Origin: Flavobacterium sp. MDT1-60 | GTDB taxonomy: Bacteria; Bacteroidota; Bacteroidia; Flavobacteriales; Flavobacteriaceae | NCBI RefSeq assembly: GCF_014844035.1 | Contig: NZ_CP062159.1 | Span: 62,001 to 126,000, forward strand | Length of the DNA: 64,000 nucleotides | Direction: 5' to 3' | Part shown: positions 8,381 to 16,593 of the stretch, in pieces | Position numbering within the stretch: the first letter of the stretch is position 1 | Layout: each line of letters begins with the position of its first letter | Program-made: the position numbers and the translations under genes | Notes under the pieces: model-generated | Database searches by the model: none | Seen by the model: the letters and a program-made list of their open reading frames with translations, nothing else | What the model was told of the DNA's origin: nothing

Positions 8381-10927
8381 TTACTTCGTAGCTTCAATTT
8401 TTGCTTTCACTTCTTCTTCAGTTCCTTCATAAACTTCTGTTGTAGTTTTTCCGTTTTCAGTTTTGGTTACCGTTCCAACTGTAACACCATTTGCGGTAGA
8501 CAAATTAACTTCAACTCTATTTTTGCTGTATTTAGTTGTATCAAAACAATCTGTTTTTTGGTGCGTGTATTTTCCGTTTGCATCATAATGAGCCAGACAT
8601 TTTGCTGTTTCTTCAGCGGTACATCCTTTTTCTTTGCACATTTTAATACATTCTTCTTTTGTCATTCCTGACAAATCTCCACATTTAGAAGCACCGGCTG
8701 CATGCATTTCCATTTTACAACAAGAACCTTTTTCAGCCATAGCCGAAGACGAATGGCCTTCTCCTAAAATTGGAGCAATTACCAATCCAATCAAACAAGT
8801 TAATTTAATCAAGATGTTCATTGAAGGCCCGGAAGTATCTTTAAACGGATCTCCAACAGTATCTCCAGTCACCGCAGCTTTATGTGCATCGGAACCTTTA
8901 TAGGTCATTTCACCGTTAATCATAACTCCGGCTTCAAAAGATTTTTTAGCATTATCCCAGGCACCTCCGGCATTGTTTTGAAAAACTGCCCAAAGTACGC
9001 CTGAAACAGTAACTCCTGCCATATATCCTCCTAACATTTCAGCAATTAACTGATTGTTATCTCCGTAAACCAATTTACCTAACAACACAATTGCAATTGG
9101 GAAACCAATCGTCAAAATTCCCGGTAGCATCATTTCACGTAAAGCCGCTTTTGTAGAAATTTCAACACATTTCCCATATTCAGGTTTTCCGGTTCCTTCC
9201 ATAATTCCCGGAATTTCCTTAAACTGACGACGTACTTCGTACACCATATCCATTGCCGCTTTTCCAACAGAATTCATAGCTAATGCTGAGAACACTACCG
9301 GAATCATTCCACCGACAAATAACATGGCTAAAACTGGTGCTTTAAAAATATTGATTCCGTCAATTCCTGTAAAGGTTACATAAGCTGCAAACAAAGCTAA
9401 TGAAGTCAGTGCTGCTGATGCTATCGCAAAACCTTTTCCGGTTGCTGCAGTCGTGTTTCCTACTGAATCTAAAATATCTGTTCTGGTACGCACTTCTTTC
9501 GGCAATTCACTCATTTCAGCAATTCCTCCGGCATTGTCAGAGATTGGACCAAAAGCATCAATTGCTAATTGCATCGCTGTAGTTGCCATCATTGCTGAGG
9601 CCGCTAAAGCAACTCCGTAAAAACCAGCCAAAGCATAAGAAATCCAGATTGCTGCGGCGAATAATAAAACTGTTGGGAAAGTAGAAATCATTCCAGTTGC
9701 CAAACCGGCAATAACGTTTGTTCCAGCTCCTGTAGATGATTTTTGTACAATCGCCATTACTGGTTTTGTACCTAATCCAGTATAATATTCTGTTACTGAT
9801 GAAATTGCTCCACCAACTACTAATCCTACCAAAGTCGCATAAAAAACACGCATTGATGAAATATCTTTAGAACCTTCTCCAAAGAAACTCATTTGCATTG
9901 TTTCCGGCAACATATGTTGTACTAAAAAGAAACATGCAATTGCGGTTAAGGCAATTGAAACCCAGTTTCCTATATTTAATGCTTTTTGTACTTGTGCTTC
10001 TTTAGCATTATCATCAGATATTTTTACCAACGTAGTTCCGATAATCGAAAATAAAATTCCGAAACCGGCAATTGCCATTGGAAGCAAGATTGGCCCAATT
10101 CCTCCGAAAGCATCCTGAATAGAACCACCCATATCTTTAATTACATAATTTCCTAAAACCATCGCGGCTAAAACTGTCGCCACGTACGAACCAAATAAAT
10201 CGGCTCCCATACCTGCAACGTCTCCAACGTTATCTCCAACGTTATCAGCAATCGTAGCTGGATTACGAGGATCATCTTCGGGAATTCCAGCTTCTACTTT
10301 ACCCACTAAATCTGCACCAACGTCAGCAGCTTTTGTATAAATTCCACCTCCAACTCTGGCGAATAATGCGATTGATTCTGCACCAAGCGAAAATCCGGCT
10401 AAAGTCTCTAAAACCTTAGTCATATCCTCAGATGATGTCCAGGTTCCGTTCATGAATATTTGGAAGAAAACAATAAAGAAACCTGTTAATCCTAAAACGG
10501 CAAGACCTGCAACGCCTAAACCCATTACGGTTCCGCCTCCAAAAGAAACTTTCAGTGCCTGAGGCAGACTTGTACGTGCGGCCTGAGTTGTTCTGACATT
10601 CGTTTTAGTTGCTATTTTCATTCCCATATTTCCAGCTAAGGCTGAGAAAAAGGCACCAAAAATAAAAGCAACTACTATTAATATATGTGTGGTAGGAACG
10701 ATAAAAGAAACTCCGGCTAATACTAAACTGGCACCAATTACAAAAAATGTAAGTAATCTGTATTCTGCTTTTAAAAACGCCAGAGCACCTTCGTAAATGT
10801 GATCTGAAATCTCTTTCATCTTCCCGTCGCCTGCATCTTGTTTTAAAACCCAGGTCCTTTTTATTCCCATGAAAAGTAATCCAATAATTGCCATAACAAT
10901 TGGCAAGTAAATCATAAATGCATTCAT
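8381..10927 (-). CDS. hppA: Membrane-bound ion-pumping pyrophosphatase (K+-dependent type) with Cys-rich C-terminal tail
   Basis: This multi-spanning enzyme hydrolyses pyrophosphate and pumps H+ and/or Na+ out. The substrate-site motif EDDPRNPATIADNVGDNVGD is at 217-236 and the second metal-binding region PISDNAGGIAEM at 461-472. NTTAATGKG at 491-499 has Ala and Gly where K+-independent enzymes have Lys and Thr, so it belongs to the K+-dependent branch. The usual helix-6 Glu is Gly (GADLFGSY, 241-248), while helix 5 carries Glu184 in LGAESIALF; from memory this fits a Flavobacterium-type H+-pumping subgroup. The core ends near residue 721. An extra tail of about 127 residues follows with eight cysteines (CCKM, EECIKMCKEKGC and others) and no recognised domain. 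The soluble ppa gene lies just upstream. Confidence 0.95.
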   Translation of the reverse strand: MNAFMIYLPIVMAIIGLLFMGIKRTWVLKQDAGDGKMKEISDHIYEGALAFLKAEYRLLTFFVIGASLVLAGVSFIVPTTHILIVVAFIFGAFFSALAGNMGMKIATKTNVRTTQAARTSLPQALKVSFGGGTVMGLGVAGLAVLGLTGFFIVFFQIFMNGTWTSSEDMTKVLETLAGFSLGAESIALFARVGGGIYTKAADVGADLVGKVEAGIPEDDPRNPATIADNVGDNVGDVAGMGADLFGSYVATVLAAMVLGNYVIKDMGGSIQDAFGGIGPILLPMAIAGFGILFSIIGTTLVKISDDNAKEAQVQKALNIGNWVSIALTAIACFFLVQHMLPETMQMSFFGEGSKDISSMRVFYATLVGLVVGGAISSVTEYYTGLGTKPVMAIVQKSSTGAGTNVIAGLATGMISTFPTVLLFAAAIWISYALAGFYGVALAASAMMATTAMQLAIDAFGPISDNAGGIAEMSELPKEVRTRTDILDSVGNTTAATGKGFAIASAALTSLALFAAYVTFTGIDGINIFKAPVLAMLFVGGMIPVVFSALAMNSVGKAAMDMVYEVRRQFKEIPGIMEGTGKPEYGKCVEISTKAALREMMLPGILTIGFPIAIVLLGKLVYGDNNQLIAEMLGGYMAGVTVSGVLWAVFQNNAGGAWDNAKKSFEAGVMINGEMTYKGSDAHKAAVTGDTVGDPFKDTSGPSMNILIKLTCLIGLVIAPILGEGHSSSAMAEKGSCCKMEMHAAGASKCGDLSGMTKEECIKMCKEKGCTAEETAKCLAHYDANGKYTHQKTDCFDTTKYSKNRVEVNLSTANGVTVGTVTKTENGKTTTEVYEGTEEEVKAKIEATK

Positions 10928-10982
10928 AATGTTTTAGTGGTTTTGGTTAATAGTCAACAAACTAACTAAAACGAATTTAAAC

Positions 10983-11019
10983 AAAAAAGCAATACTCCTG
11001 ACGGAGTATTGCTTTTTTT
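10983..11019 (-). terminator. Terminator between ppa and hppA
   Basis: A perfect stem, AGCAATACTCC with GGAGTATTGCT and a TGAC loop, is flanked by A and T runs. It lies downstream of ppa on the minus strand, so hppA probably has its own promoter. Confidence 0.85.
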
Positions 11020-11039
11020 ATAATAGAATAGGGCTAAAA

Positions 11040-11570
11040 TTATTTAATACTAAATAATCCCTCTGGTTTATTTTCGATATCCTCAAAACGCTTAGTACAC
11101 TCCGCAATAATTGCAAATGCTTCGTTTACGTCTCCCCAACCTTCAACATCAACTTTTTTGTTTTCAAGGTCTTTGTAAACCTGGAAGAAATGCTCGATTT
11201 CTTTCAATAGGTGTCCGTTAATATCTGAAAGGTCATTTAATGAATTCCAGATTGGATCTGAAACTGGTACACAAATGATTTTTTCGTCTGGTCCTTTATC
11301 ATCTGCCATGTGAAAAACACCAATTGGCTTTACTTCTATAACACATCCAGGAAAAGTTGGTTCATTTATCAAAACCAATACATCAAGAGGGTCACCGTCA
11401 AGAGCTAAAGTTTCCGGAATAAATCCGTAATCAGCCGGGTACATCATTGAAGAGAATAACATTCTGTCAAAACGCATTCTTTTGATTTCAAAATCGTATT
11501 CGTATTTATTTCTGCTTCCTCTTGGTATTTCGATTAATACATCGAAAGTCGTTAGTTTGTCTGCGGTCAT
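11040..11570 (-). CDS. ppa: Inorganic pyrophosphatase, family I
   Basis: This 176-residue cytoplasmic enzyme has the family I signature DGDPLDVLVL at 58-67, the preceding IPRGSRNKYEYD at 15-26 and MMYPADYGFIPETL at 42-55. It hydrolyses PPi to two phosphates with Mg2+, pulling biosynthetic reactions forward. Length is standard. A CAAAAGTA on the plus strand (TACTTTTG on the minus) 34 bases upstream is a likely -7 box. It sits directly upstream of hppA, so soluble and energy-conserving PPi hydrolysis are encoded side by side. Confidence 0.97.
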   Translation of the reverse strand: MTADKLTTFDVLIEIPRGSRNKYEYDFEIKRMRFDRMLFSSMMYPADYGFIPETLALDGDPLDVLVLINEPTFPGCVIEVKPIGVFHMADDKGPDEKIICVPVSDPIWNSLNDLSDINGHLLKEIEHFFQVYKDLENKKVDVEGWGDVNEAFAIIAECTKRFEDIENKPEGLFSIK

Positions 11571-11603
11571 TTTCGTTTTTTATTATTTCTATAAATTCGA
11601 TTG

Positions 11604-11611
11604 CAAAAGTA
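11604..11611 (-). promoter_or_regulatory. Putative -7 box (TACTTTTG) of ppa
   Basis: The minus strand matches TAnnTTTG 34 bases upstream of the ppa start. A good -33 partner is not clear. Confidence 0.45.
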
Positions 11612-11702
11612 ACTAAACAATCCTTTTTTACAATGAAAAAAGTACATTAATCTATGCTTTTTATTCATTAATTAATATACTTTCCATTTATATAACAGAT
11701 AG

Positions 11703-12302
11703 TTAATAAGTAATCTTGCGATTTCGTTTATTTAAATAATAATGCCAGAGTAAATAGGTCGCATAAGAGCGATACGGACTCCATTGTTCAGCATGAATTT
11801 CCATTTCATTTTTGTCGTGAATATCCAGCAATTCTTTGATTGTATTAACCACTGCAATATCTCCCAGTGGAATCAAATCCGGTTCCTGCAAACAAAACAT
11901 TAAATAAATATCGATTGTCCAATTGCCAATTCCTTTTAATTTTATAAGTTCTTCCCGAACTTGTTTTGCAGATTTTAAAGCTAAACTTTCTATATCTAGT
12001 TCTTTATTTAATACTGCCTCAGCCAAAATTTTGATATATTTTGTTTTTTGACGGCTTACACCTAAAGATCGAAATTCTTCATCTGATAAAATCGACATAT
12101 TTTCAGGATTGCAAGTTGTATAAGATTTTATTTTTAAAAATGTGGCTTTCGCCGAATCTATAGAGACTTGCTGTTCAAGAATTAACAATACCAAAGTTTC
12201 AAAACCCTGAGGGCGTTTCGGAATTGGAGGTAAACCATATTTCTCAATAATTTCCTGAAATATTGGATTTTTAGTTGATAGAAAATCGATTGCTTCTTGC
12301 AT
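11703..12302 (-). CDS. AlkA-like DNA-3-methyladenine glycosylase (HhH-GPD superfamily)
   Basis: The protein has 199 residues. The helix-hairpin-helix is LKGIGNWTIDIYL at 122-134 and the catalytic Asp lies in PLGDIAV (Asp148), the spacing expected for HhH-GPD base-excision glycosylases. ILEQQVSIDSAKATF at 41-55 is the substrate-pocket helix typical of AlkA relatives, and WSPYRSYATYLLWHYY ends the domain. It lacks the N-terminal extension of E. coli AlkA, as many bacterial versions do. It probably excises alkylated purines from DNA. No neighbouring repair gene is seen. Confidence 0.88.
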   Translation of the reverse strand: MQEAIDFLSTKNPIFQEIIEKYGLPPIPKRPQGFETLVLLILEQQVSIDSAKATFLKIKSYTTCNPENMSILSDEEFRSLGVSRQKTKYIKILAEAVLNKELDIESLALKSAKQVREELIKLKGIGNWTIDIYLMFCLQEPDLIPLGDIAVVNTIKELLDIHDKNEMEIHAEQWSPYRSYATYLLWHYYLNKRNRKITY

Positions 12303-12340
12303 AATGTGATTTTAAGTCTAATCCAAAATTAAATAAAAAA

Positions 12341-12540
12341 GAATCTCGCAAAGACGCCAAGTCGCAAAGTTTTTTTCCGCGCAGATTTTGCAGATTTATC
12401 AGATTCATTTCCTTAAACTGAAATTATAAAATCTGCGTTAATCAGCTCAAATCTGCAAAATCTGCTTGAAATAATATAGTATATAGAAAAACGCCAAGTT
12501 GCAAAGAAATAATCTTAGCGACTTGGCGTCTTTGTGGCAA
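12341..12540. repeat. Nested inverted-repeat element
   Basis: The outer arms are CGCAAAGACGCCAAGTCGC at 12347-12365 and its near-complement at 12517-12537. The inner arms are CAGATTTTGCAGATTT at 12382-12397 and AAATCTGCAAAATCTG at 12449-12464, an exact reverse complement. A further copy of the outer motif (ACGCCAAGTTGCAAAG) is at 12491-12506. The whole about 200-bp block could fold into one long hairpin and has no coding capacity. It resembles the palindromic intergenic repeats scattered in Flavobacterium genomes. Confidence 0.7.
12490..12532 (-). terminator. Possible terminator of the DUF5686 gene, inside the repeat element
   Basis: On the minus strand GACGCCAAGTCGCTAAG pairs with CTTTGCAACTTGGCGT and is followed by a short T run. 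It lies about 20 bases after the stop at 12554. Confidence 0.5.
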
Positions 12541-12553
12541 TAATTTTTATTTT

Positions 12554-15058
12554 TTAGAAATAGAATCCAAAAGATCCCTTTACTGCAAATTTATTAGCAT
12601 CCGGAGCATTTAAATAACTTCCTCTCCAGGAGAAATCGATTCTAAACACTTTGAAGATATTTCCGATTCCGGCATTATATTCCCAATATACATTTTCCGG
12701 TGCATTATAAGGCTGATCTGAAGCATTGATAGCTCTGTTTGCGTCTGAAATAGTTCCGTAAACTCCTTTTACACCAACAAACTCTCTCCAGTTCAATTTT
12801 CTCATAAATGGAATTCTGGCGAATAATCTTCCTCCAAAATCATGATTCCATTGCAAAGTAGTATATTGATCTGTAATGAATTCGTAGAAATTCAAGTTAC
12901 TGAACGTGTTTTCAATTGTGAAATAAGTCTGGTTACCCGGAATTACACTCATTAATCCTAACGGAATTGTACCAAAAGTTTTTCCTGTTTCCAAAATAAC
13001 ATTCGATCTTCCCAGAGCACCAATAATAATAGGTTGTTTATAGTAAATCTGTATTTTTTCATAAGCAAAATCACTATTAAAAACTCCTTTTAAACCATAA
13101 CTAAAGTTCACAAAGAAATGACTAAACGGACTATCAACAAGGTCACGTTCTACTCCAAAACCAATAGTTTTACGATTTGGCATAAATTCAAATTGAATAT
13201 TAGCTTCAGATTGTGTTACCGCACTTGCAACAACTCCTGCAGGATTTGAAGGACTTGGCAAAGTGGTATAATAATCCAGACTAAAAGTAGGTGAAGCCGA
13301 TTCTAAAGTTCTATAAGAAAGTCCTGCCTGAACAACGAAATTTTTCATGGGTTCCATTTCAAATGAAATGTTACTCAAATTAATATTGGTTAATTTCCCG
13401 TTACTTCCCGTTGTGAAAAGCGCAGAAGAAGCAAAACTTCGGCCTAAAATATCGTTTGTTGTGGTTAAGCTCGCACCAATTTGTTCAATGTCCCGCCTGT
13501 TTCCTCCGGAAATGATGAATCGTTTTTTCTTATCAACCATCCATTTTCCAGAAACACCATATTTAAATTTACTATCATCAAAACCATAGGCCGTATAAGC
13601 TTGTATACGCCACGGATCATTTGGTCCAAAATAGGTTCGTCCACCTACACGTACTCTTAACCCTTCGACTTCGTTGTATCCAAATGTGGAGAAAATTGGG
13701 CCATAATCAAAGTTTTTAAACTCGACATAACCGCTTCCTAAAATAGAAACTAAACTATAAATTTGCTTAAATCGTTTGACGGTTTGTAAAGTATCTAACA
13801 TTTTGTAAATACCCTGTTCGTCCTTATTTAATTTCTCGAAACGATTTTCGTCCCAAAATTCATCAGGCCGATCGTAAACGGCATTGTCTATATAATTGAC
13901 CTCTTCTTTATAAAACTTCTCGGGTTTCTGAATGTTGAATTTATGATTTCGATATAAAGTGGTTCGTTTTCCATAAACCCCTTTTGATTTTTCCTTTTTA
14001 TTCAAGGCAAAATCAGACATCATATAATCTCGTGTTAAAAGGAAGACAGAGTCATTTTCTACATCAAATTCCTGTTCGATGTAAATATCTTTTACCCAGT
14101 TAATATTGGCGCTTTTAGTAACACCCATATTAATTTTCTTGATAGCAAAAGTGGTATCGTTTACCCAGAAATCTCCTTTAAAAGTCAACTCATTTTTACG
14201 TCTTGGATAAAAAACAATATTATAACACCATTTTTTATCGATATAAGCGCTGTCTTTTAAGACATAGTTATAGACGTCAATTCCAGTTTTTGAAAGCGGA
14301 CTTGTAAAACTTTTATCAAAAAATGTAAGGTGATTGTCGTAAATATTATAATCCGAATAAAGATCTTTTACAAAAGATAAAATCTGTTGATTTCCATTGA
14401 AACCAGAGGTTTTACTTCCTTTAATATTCTCTTTTACTTTCTTCAGTTTATTGTCGCCATAAACGTCATAAACTGATTCATTGATAAAGATTGGCAGATA
14501 TGTTTTTCCGGTAACATCAGAAGTATCCACATGATCAAACACAAACTCCATTCCTTTGAAGAGTTTATTTTTCATAAAAGCACTATCGATCGTGTTCATA
14601 TCAAACTCGACTTTTTCGTACTTCTGCATTTCATATTGATTGAATTGGTACAAACCGTTTTTACGCTTTCTTTCCCAAATTTTCCTCAAAATATCTAATG
14701 CCGGGTTATTCTTTTTAGATGTTTTTCCGGTAAAAATTACAACTTCGTTTAAAGCTTCGGCTTCGCCTAAAACTATTTTAAAATTATAATTTACAGCTTT
14801 TTCTAGTGGAATTTCCTTATCCGAAAATCCAGCAGATGTAACTAATAAAGCGGTATAAGTATTGGGTGATTCCAAATAAAAACGACCATCTTCATTGGAA
14901 ACTATTCCTGTGTTTGAACCTTTAAAAACAATATTTGCAAACGGAATAGGCTGATTCAGTTTGTCCAAAACAATTCCGCTCACTTTAGTTTGTGCAGTAA
15001 CTATATTCGCAAGTGCAAATACAAAAAACAGGCTGAGTAAAATTATTTTCTTCATCAT
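12554..15058 (-). CDS. DUF5686-type outer-membrane protein with carboxypeptidase-like N-terminal domain
   Basis: The product is about 834 residues. After the signal peptide (ending NIVTAQ) comes a carboxypeptidase-regulatory-like domain (KVSGIVLDKLNQPIPFANIV), then a long region typical of DUF5686 proteins (ALDILRKIWERKRKNGLYQF) and a C-terminal barrel-like stretch ending FAVKGSFGFYF. I start it at ATG 15058 or 15055. The frame extends to an ATG at 15082, but that piece (MMKFFFCQ) is encoded by the terminator hairpin of pdhB and would spoil the signal peptide. The family is common in Bacteroidetes outer membranes and its substrate is unknown. Confidence 0.82.
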   Translation of the reverse strand: MMKKIILLSLFFVFALANIVTAQTKVSGIVLDKLNQPIPFANIVFKGSNTGIVSNEDGRFYLESPNTYTALLVTSAGFSDKEIPLEKAVNYNFKIVLGEAEALNEVVIFTGKTSKKNNPALDILRKIWERKRKNGLYQFNQYEMQKYEKVEFDMNTIDSAFMKNKLFKGMEFVFDHVDTSDVTGKTYLPIFINESVYDVYGDNKLKKVKENIKGSKTSGFNGNQQILSFVKDLYSDYNIYDNHLTFFDKSFTSPLSKTGIDVYNYVLKDSAYIDKKWCYNIVFYPRRKNELTFKGDFWVNDTTFAIKKINMGVTKSANINWVKDIYIEQEFDVENDSVFLLTRDYMMSDFALNKKEKSKGVYGKRTTLYRNHKFNIQKPEKFYKEEVNYIDNAVYDRPDEFWDENRFEKLNKDEQGIYKMLDTLQTVKRFKQIYSLVSILGSGYVEFKNFDYGPIFSTFGYNEVEGLRVRVGGRTYFGPNDPWRIQAYTAYGFDDSKFKYGVSGKWMVDKKKRFIISGGNRRDIEQIGASLTTTNDILGRSFASSALFTTGSNGKLTNINLSNISFEMEPMKNFVVQAGLSYRTLESASPTFSLDYYTTLPSPSNPAGVVASAVTQSEANIQFEFMPNRKTIGFGVERDLVDSPFSHFFVNFSYGLKGVFNSDFAYEKIQIYYKQPIIIGALGRSNVILETGKTFGTIPLGLMSVIPGNQTYFTIENTFSNLNFYEFITDQYTTLQWNHDFGGRLFARIPFMRKLNWREFVGVKGVYGTISDANRAINASDQPYNAPENVYWEYNAGIGNIFKVFRIDFSWRGSYLNAPDANKFAVKGSFGFYF

Positions 15059-15070
15059 CTGGCAAAAAAA

Positions 15071-15106
15071 AAACTTCATCAATTAATATGACTGATGAAG
15101 TTTTAT
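15071..15106 (-). terminator. Terminator of pdhB
   Basis: The stem AAACTTCATCA with TGATGAAGTTT is followed on the minus strand by a run of ten T. It lies about 20 bases after the pdhB stop and just before the DUF5686 start. Confidence 0.85.
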
Positions 15107-15123
15107 AAGTATTGTTTATTTGA

Positions 15124-16101
15124 TTATTTGTACATTACTTTCTTTACTGCTTTTACTACATCAGCTGCGTTTGGCAACCAGTCTTTTAGTAAAACAGGAG
15201 AGTAAGGCGCAGGAGTATCTGCAGTTGTAATACGTTGAATTGGCGCATCAAGAAAATCAAAAGCTTGTTCCTGAACGATATATGTGATTTCAGATGAAAT
15301 ACTTGCAAATGGCCACGCTTCTTCTAAAATTACTAAACGATTTGTTTTTTTAACTGATTTTAAGATCGCCTCGTTATCCATCGGACGAACTGTTCTTAAA
15401 TCGATAATTTCACATGAAATTCCTTCTTTAGCTAATTCATCAGCAGCAATAAAAGCTTCTTTGATGATTTTTCCAAAAGAAACGATAGTAACATCTGTTC
15501 CTTCACGTTTAACATCAGCAACTCCTAATGGAATTGTATATTCTCCGTCTGGTACTTCACCTTTATCACCATACATTTGCTCAGATTCCATAAAAATTAC
15601 AGGATCATTATCACGAATAGCAGATTTCAAAAGTCCTTTTGCATCATAAGGAGTAGAAGGCACAACAACTTTAAGACCCGGAGTATTTGCAAACCAGTTC
15701 TCTAAAGCCTGAGAGTGAGTAGCTCCTAATTGACCTGCAGAAGCAGTTGGTCCACGAAAAACGATAGGTACATTAAATTGTCCTCCTGTCATTTGACGCA
15801 TTTTAGCAGCGTTATTTATAATTTGATCAATACCAACTAAACAGAAGTTGAAAGTCATATATTCAACGATAGGACGGCAACCATTCATAGCTGATCCTAC
15901 TGCAATTCCTGTAAAACCAAGCTCAGCAATTGGAGTATCAATTACTCTTTTTTCGCCAAACTCAGCAAGCATACCTTTTGAAGCTTTGTATGCTCCGTTG
16001 TATTCTGCAACTTCTTCGCCCATTAAATATATGGATTCATCGTGACGCATTTCTTCGCTCATCGCTTCACAAATGGCCTCTCTAAATTGTATTGTTCTCA
16101 T
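15124..16101 (-). CDS. pdhB: Pyruvate dehydrogenase E1 component, beta subunit
   Basis: The 325-residue protein has the transketolase-type pyrimidine domain and C-terminal transketolase domain of E1 beta subunits. Markers are YLMGEEVAEYNGAYKASKGM (25-44), VIDTPIAELGFTGIAVGSAM (54-73), GATHSQALENWFANTPGLKV and the C-terminal LRTVRPMDNEAILKSVKKT. With the alpha subunit it forms the thiamine-diphosphate E1 that decarboxylates pyruvate and acetylates E2. The alpha and E2 genes are not in the window. It appears monocistronic, with its own -7 box and terminator. A branched-chain 2-oxoacid E1 beta is the main alternative, but the sequence looks like the Bacteroidetes PDH form. Confidence 0.92.
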   Translation of the reverse strand: MRTIQFREAICEAMSEEMRHDESIYLMGEEVAEYNGAYKASKGMLAEFGEKRVIDTPIAELGFTGIAVGSAMNGCRPIVEYMTFNFCLVGIDQIINNAAKMRQMTGGQFNVPIVFRGPTASAGQLGATHSQALENWFANTPGLKVVVPSTPYDAKGLLKSAIRDNDPVIFMESEQMYGDKGEVPDGEYTIPLGVADVKREGTDVTIVSFGKIIKEAFIAADELAKEGISCEIIDLRTVRPMDNEAILKSVKKTNRLVILEEAWPFASISSEITYIVQEQAFDFLDAPIQRITTADTPAPYSPVLLKDWLPNAADVVKAVKKVMYK

Positions 16102-16132
16102 ATTTATATTGTATGTTGAATTTTCTGAAGAG

Positions 16133-16140
16133 CAAAAATA
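16133..16140 (-). promoter_or_regulatory. Putative -7 box (TATTTTTG) of pdhB
   Basis: The minus strand matches TAnnTTTG 32 bases upstream of the pdhB ATG. Confidence 0.5.
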
Positions 16141-16516
16141 AATATTTTAAATAACTTAAAAGCATAAATTGAATTTAAAATCACACGAACTTCCTCCTCT
16201 TCTTTGCTTTTAACTTTTAAAAATTTATTGTGATATTTACGAAATCGATATAATTGTGATTGTTTCTTTCGTAAAAACATTTTTTAGACAAACTCTGGCT
16301 TATTTGTTTAATTCTGATTTCAGCAAATTCCATCGTAATAACGACACAAATCAAAAAGTAGTATAAATTGCCTTTAAGTTTAACAACTGTTCAATGAAAC
16401 GCTATTGCAAAATTCCTATGAATCAGACTAAATAACTGAATTTTCAATTCCATATTCAAACAAAAACACCTTCAAATTCCATAATCTTCGAAAACGTAAT
16501 AGTTTTTAAAAAATAT

Positions 16517-16528
16517 TATGCATGCATA
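16517..16528. promoter_or_regulatory. 12-bp palindrome, possible operator upstream of etfB
   Basis: TATGCATGCATA is a perfect palindrome, 25 bases upstream of the putative etfB -7 box, where an activator or repressor could act. The function is inferred from position only. Confidence 0.35.
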
Positions 16529-16552
16529 GTATATTATTCCGATTTTAATTTC

Positions 16553-16560
16553 TAAATTTG
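16553..16560 (+). promoter_or_regulatory. Putative -7 box (TAAATTTG) of etfBA
   Basis: It matches TAnnTTTG 34 bases upstream of ATG 16594. Confidence 0.45.
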
Positions 16561-16593
16561 TCAAAGCATATTATAAATATAAAATATATACTT

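Larger units (their letters stand above)
16102..16593. other. Divergent intergenic region between pdhB and etfB (about 490 bases)
   Basis: No credible gene is seen. Each end carries a TAnnTTTG-type box reading outward (16133-16140 minus, 16553-16560 plus). A perfect 12-bp palindrome, TATGCATGCATA, lies at 16517-16528, just upstream of the etfB box. The middle is plain AT-rich DNA. Confidence 0.6.

Noticed and set aside
12341..12540. Small non-coding RNA gene
   Set aside because: No promoter box was found; the nested symmetry fits a palindromic repeat element better.
15059..15082. Earlier start (MMKFFFCQ) for the DUF5686 protein
   Set aside because: It lies in the terminator hairpin of pdhB and adds a non-signal extension; ATG 15058 or 15055 gives a clean signal peptide.
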